A stretch of 64,000 bases of DNA from Corynascus novoguineensis (Eukaryota > Ascomycota > Sordariomycetes > Sordariales > Chaetomiaceae): positions 1 to 64,000 of the forward strand of contig MU857656.1 of the NCBI GenBank assembly GCA_033296725.1, in the 5' to 3' direction. The position numbers and the translations under genes are program-made. The notes beneath the pieces were generated by a model. It saw only the letters and a program-made list of their open reading frames with translations, did no database searches and had not been told where the DNA came from. The number at the start of each line of letters is the position of its first letter. The stretch's first letter is position 1. Below are positions 57,812-64,000 of this stretch, piece after piece.

Positions 57812-58891
57812 CTACAGCCATTGCTTGTTCCCAAGATGCGAGACAAAAGCGCCGCCATCCCCGTTCTCGACGCTCGCCTTCTCCCAGACTGAGATAACAT
57901 CTTGCACGGCATCTTCCGGACGCGCCGGCCCAGTGAAGTGCGGAGCATACTGTTTGTATTGCATAAAAAGTTGCTCGAGGCTCTTGAGCTGCTCCGGAGT
58001 CGCTAGAGAAAAGTAGGTTAGACTCCTGTTGAGCATCGACCTCACAATGCTGTATACAAAAAGGGGTCTCGTACCGTCTGCGAATTGGCCATCGCCAACC
58101 ATCCCCGGACAGATGCTCATGAAAAGCACGCCATCCTTTCTGTACTGTGCACTGAACTTGGCAACCGCGACGTTCAGAGCCGCTTTGCTCATGGCATAAG
58201 CAGGAAACATGACTATGTCGAACTGGCGGATCGCATCCAAATCTGCGGCGCCGCTAGATATCGCCACGACCTTCTTCGCTCGGCCTTTGAGGATGAGTGG
58301 CAGAAAGAGGTTAAAGAGATGGACGTTGGCTACCGCGTTGACTCTGAAGAGTTTAATCATCTCTTCTTCAAGCTCCTGAGGTTGGTTTCCTCTGCATGTG
58401 GCGTAGGAGTCAGTATTGGATTGTGACTGTACTGCGAGCGGTAAGGGAGAACATACAACACTCCAATGGGGCCGTACAAGTCCCAGTGCGATGATCTGGC
58501 GGCATTGGCAATAAGGTAATCCAACGTGCCTCCCGTGAGCTTGGTCGTGTCCGCGACTGCCCTCTATTGCGTGGAATGCATATGCTATTAGCAAGATATC
58601 CTGGTCTCTGTGCGAACGCGCGACTCCGAGTGACCTACCTGAACTGCATCATAGTCAGTGAGGTCAGCGTGCAAGATGTGAATATTGGAGCGTCCGCCCA
58701 ACATGTCAGAAACCATCTTGTCAGCCCTCGGCTTGTCTCGGGCCAGGCCGATCACAGTGTTGTCTGGGTCCTGTGAGATTTGACGGAGGAACTCGAACTA
58801 GCCACCAGTTAGGCTGCAAAGCTTGCTGCATACAAATCTCTTGACGTACTCCGAGCAATCCAGTAACACCAGTGATGACATATGAAGGCAT
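57812..58891 (-). CDS. Short-chain dehydrogenase/reductase
   Basis: Five exons (58891-58850, 58797-58639, 58563-58457, 58391-58075, 58002-57812) join in phase to 271 residues. The coenzyme motif is YVITGVTGLLGFEFLRQ, followed by VIGLARDKPRA, LHADLTDYDAV and DYLIANAA (NNAG-type motif). The catalytic triad is Ser148 or Ser149 in VAISSGAAD and Tyr168/Lys172 in YAMSK. The Arg after beta-2 suggests NADP preference. The TGxxxGxG motif is slightly unusual (TGVTGLLG), but spacing is kept. The substrate is unknown; this branch of fungal SDRs is common and mostly unstudied. The last intron (72 bp) is in frame and stop-free. Confidence 0.87.
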
Positions 58892-59711
58892 TGTTGACGA
58901 CCGGGATGATAGCTGTGCAAGCTAAGGGTTGAACTAATGGGCTGATCAAGTTGTCTCAAGGGATAGGCAAGCTCCAACTCACCTGGCAGAGTACATATAT
59001 AGCCCAAGTCAGCAGAGGTACCGTCAATTGAGCGTTATGATGCTGCATCATATTCGTTATGGTTATGCGTTATGCTGCTGCGTTATACCGATTAGGTTGT
59101 GATGACAATGCGTTATGCTGATGGGCCATGTCGGTCAGCTTGTTATGGCAATGCATTAAGTGCGTCTACAGGTTATCACTGGCTTCAAATATGTTGTTTA
59201 CACCTAAATCCTATCTTTTCCGCAAAGATTTCAGTTATCGAATTCTACCGTAAGGAATGGGTGGCCGTCTTTGAAATCCGTCTCACAAGACGAGGCGCTG
59301 CTGTGCTGTGGAGGGATGCGTGATGCTGAACCGGTAGGAAGCTAGGTATGTATGTCATTTAGTTATTGGATTACTAGTTTTGAGGCCTGGGCAACATACG
59401 ATCGCATCCCCCCCCCCCCTCTCTTCTCCATCCTCTCCCACTCCTTTTTGGCGCTGAAACGCTATTCAATGTGCCCTCTACCAGAGACAAGACCTCTCCT
59501 TTACAGGTTGCTCTAGCTTCAAGAACCCTTAACATTTAAAGACGTACAATATGAAAAGTAGAAAGGAATTGAACTGTATGTGGAACAAACGGTAGGTTTG
59601 AATTAGATTAGTTACTAGATTGGACTATTCTGTCTTCCATTCTCGGAGCAATATTACTAGACCTTTCTTCTCTCCAGGTTTATTATCCTCGCCCGTTTCA
59701 CAGATCAAGCC
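58892..59711. other. Intergenic region with a short imperfect repeat
   Basis: Between about 59030 and 59160 the motif GCGTTATG recurs at least four times at irregular spacing, with related GTTATG variants. A C-run lies at 59408-59418. No gene is seen. Confidence 0.5.
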
Positions 59712-61035
59712 TCACAGATAGAAGTAGCACATCTCGCCGTCCGTCGTCGACATGACGTCCCCAATCGTGGTCGACGGAGCCGCATAGCCCATGTCGATTA
59801 CGTCGGTAAGCTCGGCAAAGGGCGACTCAGGGTTGTTCTGCCAAGTTTGGTGAGCGTATTCGCCCCTGCCAAGATCCGTGTACCGCTTGCTGGAGGAGGA
59901 CAAGCCGAGGGCCTGCCACGTAGCCCAGACACGGTCCATCTGAGCGTGGTGGACCCAGAAGGCCGGGTCGGCGGGGGAAGTGAAGAGGTCGCCGCCCGGG
60001 TCGCCGCCAATGGTGTAGTGGATGCCGCCGTGGGGGCCAATCTCAACTGTGTATGGGACGCCCTCGGAGACAGTGCGGAAGGCGTCGACGTCGGGCTGCG
60101 TTAGTAGGGTCAGGACGGTCGTGTAGTTGGCGTAGCGTGTATTCATGGCCCCGCCGAGATCGCGCTTGAGCCCACGCGGGTTGTATCCCAGGCCGCCGAG
60201 TGGGCCAGGTGCTGTGCCCTCGACGCCGCCGACGGGCCCCAGATTGACCGTCATGTCAGCGAAGGGCCCCGTCCGGACGAAGCCGCCACCGGCGCCGGCG
60301 GGGAGCGAGATGTTGCTGCCACCGATCCCTTCGGGTGGGACGATGACGGGGCCGTCATGCGGCACGTACTCGCCGTTGCCGCCCAGGCTGTAAGGGTCGC
60401 CGTTGAAGAGGGGCGAGTCCTGGGGCGCGCGGGCGTACTTAGGCCAGTCCCAGTAGGGCTGGTAACCCGTGTAGCCGCATTCGTCGCGCAGCGCTTTCTC
60501 GTATTGGTAGACGAACCAGCGATGCCACGCTTGGAAGACGCCCGAGTAGTGGATGTCGAGCGTCTGCTGGATGTGTGTCACGACAAAATCGTCGAACCGC
60601 GACCGTGCCCCCGGCGCAACAGTTGCCGGCGTCCGCGGCGGCTTGTTCTGCAGGCACTTGACGGCGTTGACGTAGGCGAGACGCTCATCCTCAGAGAGAG
60701 ACCCGCTACGGACAGGGATTTCTGTTAGCAAATGTACCCATGTCAAAAGGCGAGAAATCGCGACGGATGTCTCGTATCACGTACTACTCGCGGCGGAAGA
60801 TGAGCTTGTCGACGGTGCAACGGGGCGTCTCGCCACGCTTGCGCAAGGCCCTCTCGTCCTCTTTGAGGTGCCCAATTACCTGGTTCTTGGCCTGCTCGAT
60901 GAGGTCGATCAGGGTTTGCGGCTCAGTGAGGTCGTCGTCGACAACGATGGGGGTGGCTGGAGCACACCGCGAGTGGGTGCGCGCCTGGACGGCGACAGCT
61001 GTGAGGGCCGCCCCGAAGAGCGCCGAAGCCTTCAT
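59712..61035 (-). CDS. Secreted short tyrosinase (type-3 copper monooxygenase)
   Basis: Two exons (61035-60785 and 60705-59712) join in phase over a 79-bp intron to 414 residues. Residues 1 to about 20 form a signal peptide. CuA ligands are His128 (VVTHIQQTL), His136 (DIHYSG) and His145 (AWHRWF). CuB ligands are His309 and His313 (GPHGGIHY) and one of His336/His337 in FWVHHAQMDR. YQPYWDWPKYA is another family mark. The C-terminal shielding domain of mushroom-type enzymes is missing, matching the short secreted fungal class. Role: o-hydroxylation of monophenols and/or oxidation of diphenols to quinones, used in melanin or phenolic metabolism. Confidence 0.93.
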
Positions 61036-62888
61036 GATCGCCGCCGTTTCTCAGTTTAAGCGAGCAGTGCCGATCGCTGGAGGCGCGCGTGGGGTGAGAA
61101 TTGCAAAGACAGGAGCAAAAGGCGGGAAGAGCAGATGGTCAAGGCACAATTTTGATGGAGCACCCAAAGGCGACTTTGACATGGCGAGGCAAGGCTCGTA
61201 GTCTAGGCACGGTAGGATAAGGGGAAGACCCGCTCAGACCGCTCCCCCGGTGGCCTGTCCGGGGTTTCGCTCCTGGTTTCTGTATCCAGTAGGTACGTGT
61301 GGTGCTTTTGTTCCGCCTGTGTGGAATGTGGGAAACAGGGGGGCACCGCGGTCCCGGGATCTTGATGGCACGCACCATAACCGGCTCTATACCGCCCGCT
61401 CGCTACGTGATATGTAGTAATTAGCCGCAGTGATGTGCTTACACCATTAAGTATGTATCAGCCGCTGGCAGTTGCATTTGCTGTCCGTCTTACTTAGCCC
61501 AAGAGAAAAGAGTGGTCGACAAAGCAGATACCTTTCGCGAAACCGAGAAGAGCCAGCACAGGGTCAGGTACAATACTGGCTCTACTTACGTACGAGTAGT
61601 ACCCTAGTGGCACACTAAGCCTTAAGCCGATTCGGCCGATACTTCCGAAAGACGATTCTAGTAAGTGGACGTTGCGGGACGGTGGGCAAATGCCATTTAC
61701 TGAACGATTTGGAGGCGAATTTCGTGTCGTAATCCAATGGCTGGGCGATCCGACGATTATCTGCTCAACCTGCCCTGACCCATATTTATAAAAGAATCCA
61801 CACGTGGATCCCCTAAGGAGAAACCTTTACACTAGCAGCGAAGGAGCAGCGCCATCGTGGACAGCGCCCCCACATCGACGATCTGGCATTGGACCTGGAA
61901 GGTGGACGCGAGCGGCCGTCGAATCGGTACTAACAAGAATAGGCGCGGTGGAACTTGCCTCTCGCGCTCAACAAGGGGCCGCGGACGGCGAGGCTGGAAA
62001 CGACAAAAGCTAAGCCGGACTCACCGGAGCTAGTCTCACCACTACACCCCATGTCCCTGCTCTTAGCCGCCTAGCCGACGCCAAGGTATTTTGTACGTGA
62101 GGTCGTCGTTCGAATTAGTCGCAGATCTACAACGGATAATGGGAGGAGACAAGCTACCTAGCACCTGCTCGAAGGGGAAGGCTTGAAGGGTTAAAAATCA
62201 TAGAGATACTGTCGCGAACCTGGGACAGCGTGATCCTATTGGTGAGCTTGGGAGTAATGGGCGCTGAGGATTCTCCTTGTTATGTAGGAACCTGAGTCAA
62301 AACATGAAAAATTCTTGTTTGTCGTCAGCTGTCGCGGGCCGCTCAGCAAGCACAGCGGGTCAAGATACAGGGAGTCAGGGACACACACGAGGACGATCGA
62401 CAAAGCCCCAGAGGCTGGCACTGGCTGGCATGCACTTGAGCCCCTTGCAGCCACATACTATGTACCTAGACTCCATACACGGCAAAATCCACTTCCCGGC
62501 TCGCATCACGCTGGCTGCATATCCAAACCAATCAAGACAAGATTAGCAAGCCAGATCGGTGGGTTTCGTTCGCTTGGCTCGATCATCTGTGGACTGGAGT
62601 GTACCCAAGTGCAGTCTTTCTTGCAGCCCTGCAGGTCTGCACGTGAAATCGGAGAGACGGGAGATCGACACACAATCGAAGGATGGAAGTTCCTTTCGAG
62701 AGAATTTCACCGTCATTGTTCCTTCGATTACCCAGACACCGAATAAAGACGGTCACCCTCCCACGCCATTCTCCTTATTCCGATCTTGGGCCTTGCGTTT
62801 GTCCCTTCTACAAAACGATACAACCAGGGACCTCCTAGGGCGTTGTGACGAGGCGTTTCCCTCAGACGCCTCGACATCTTCCATCGCC
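61036..62888. other. Intergenic region, 1.85 kb without a supported gene
   Basis: Short frames only. It should contain the divergent promoters of the tyrosinase and the PTH11-like gene. Confidence 0.45.
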
Positions 62889-64000
62889 ATGGCCGAGGCC
62901 GTTGAAATGCCCCCAGATGAGAACAGGGGCCCCGAGATCCTCGCCGTGTGCGGGTCCCTGGTGGGCTTCTCGTTGGTCATCGTGCTGCTGCGCCTCTATG
63001 TGAGGGCAAAGATGGTCCGGCACGTTGGTGTCGACGACTGGATCATTGTCGCCGCCATGGTATGCCATCTGTACCTGTCTTCAGACTTTGAGTCCGACTT
63101 CTAGACCAGGTCCGGGCGAGGACGCTACTGGTAGACTATCCGGCTAACTGATGGTGTGCTAGACGGTAATGTTTGTTGAAATGATGATAATCATTCCAGA
63201 AGTCCAGCTCGGAGCGGGCCGTCATGTCCGTAAGTCACGGCTCCCAGCTGTCTTACCTCTGTTGTGTATCAATTGTCTCAGGGTTTCCCAGTACGGTAGT
63301 TGACATCCTGTGGCAGAATACATCAAACCACCAGAGAACGTCACCAAGGGGTTGCATCTGAACTTTGTCACGCAGCCGCTGTGTCTAATCGGCCTGTGCC
63401 TCACAAAAGTGAGCGTCGGGTTCTTCCTGCTGCGCCTCACTACATCGCGCCGGCTGAGGTGGATTGTTATTGGAACCATGATCTTCACCGTTCTCTCGGC
63501 TACTGGAAACATCTGTAGGCGCGCCTTTCTCGAGGATCACGCCGCGAAACCCCCAAGGCTGACTCTCTCAAACAGTGACCGTGTTTTTCCAGTGCCGACC
63601 CTTGGCCCTGACCTGGGACACATCAGTCGAGGGCACCTGCATCCCGCCATCACACCTCAAATTCGCCGCCTTCTTTAACTCGAGCGTTGCCGCCCTTACC
63701 GATATCATCTTCGCCCTTCTCCCAGTCCCGTTGCTGTGGGGGGTGCAGATGAACTGGAAGGTCAAGTCCGCCGTGACTGGCATCCTATCCCTGGGCATCT
63801 TCGCCGCCGTTTCCGCCATTGTCAAGATCACCTTCCTCGGCGCGTACGGGCAGCACGGCGATTTCCTGTGGGACAGCGCTGATATCACCATCTGGTACGT
63901 ACTTGCTACCTACCTCACCAAGTTACAGTCATCCCATCGCCCCTGCGACGAAACACTGACTCTTCTCCCGCTTCAGGACTACCGTTGAGATCAACATCGC
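62889..64000 (+). CDS. PTH11-like / fungal rhodopsin-domain integral membrane protein, cut by window end
   Basis: Visible exons 62889-63059, 63163-63229, 63317-63514, 63576-63894 and 63977 to the edge join in phase. After about 15 residues the first helix begins (ILAVCGSLVGFSLVIVLLRL), so there is no extracellular CFEM domain. Family marks are RHVGVDDWIIVAAM, EYIKPPENVTKGLHLNF, KVSVGFFLLRLTTSRRLRW, FFQCRPLALTWD with the conserved Cys, and DIIFALLPVPLLWGVQMN. At least six helices are visible; the last helix and tail lie beyond 64000. Members are seven-helix plasma-membrane proteins; the founding PTH11 senses host surfaces, but most have no known ligand. Confidence 0.88.

Noticed and set aside
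1..64000. CRISPR arrays, rRNA genes, prokaryotic operons
   Set aside because: No regularly spaced repeats and no rRNA-like sequence; gene structure with spliceosomal introns is fungal throughout.

Overview
The window reads as nuclear DNA of a filamentous ascomycete, most likely a sordariomycete. The genes are split by short GT..AG introns (about 50-110 bp, often with a CTAAC branch site), coding DNA is GC-rich, intergenic DNA is AT-richer, and the gene families are typically fungal: AA9 polysaccharide monooxygenase, PTH11-like receptor, HET-NACHT-WD40 protein, HRI1, IML2 and tyrosinase. I cannot name the species from sequence alone. Gene models below were assembled by hand from reading frames and splice sites, and exon phases were checked to be consistent.

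Left arm, about 1-16.5 kb: an accessory, partly decayed region. One intact secreted carboxylesterase (2.3-4.7 kb) is followed by a run of broken genes: an unidentified gene, the front part of an FAD monooxygenase, an amidase, a very large HET-NACHT-WD40 (fungal NLR-like) gene and a small membrane ORF. The nonsense codons are of the kind made by C-to-T change at CpA (TGG to TAG, CAG/CAA to TAG/TAA), the footprint of repeat-induced point mutation, and every frameshift I found is a single-base loss. The arm ends with a 532-bp non-autonomous DNA transposon that has 24-bp terminal inverted repeats and an 8-bp target duplication matching the hAT pattern.

Middle, 17-37 kb: an FAD monooxygenase fused to a large membrane domain, an AA9 LPMO, dihydroorotate dehydrogenase, an Mpv17/PMP22 protein, an UNC93-like transporter, a decayed DUF7025-type gene, HRI1, and a phenol-2-monooxygenase-like flavoprotein. 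Housekeeping genes here are intact.

Right part, 39-64 kb: mostly intact housekeeping and accessory genes: a Cys-rich single-pass membrane protein, a second Mpv17 protein, phosphoglycerate kinase, the proteasome lid subunit SEM1, IML2, a sterol-desaturase-like protein, a long alpha/beta hydrolase, a SAM methyltransferase, a short-chain dehydrogenase, a secreted tyrosinase and, cut by the window edge, a PTH11-like seven-helix protein. I see no obvious biosynthetic cluster; the redox enzymes are scattered among housekeeping genes. No rRNA, CRISPR or convincing tRNA gene was found.
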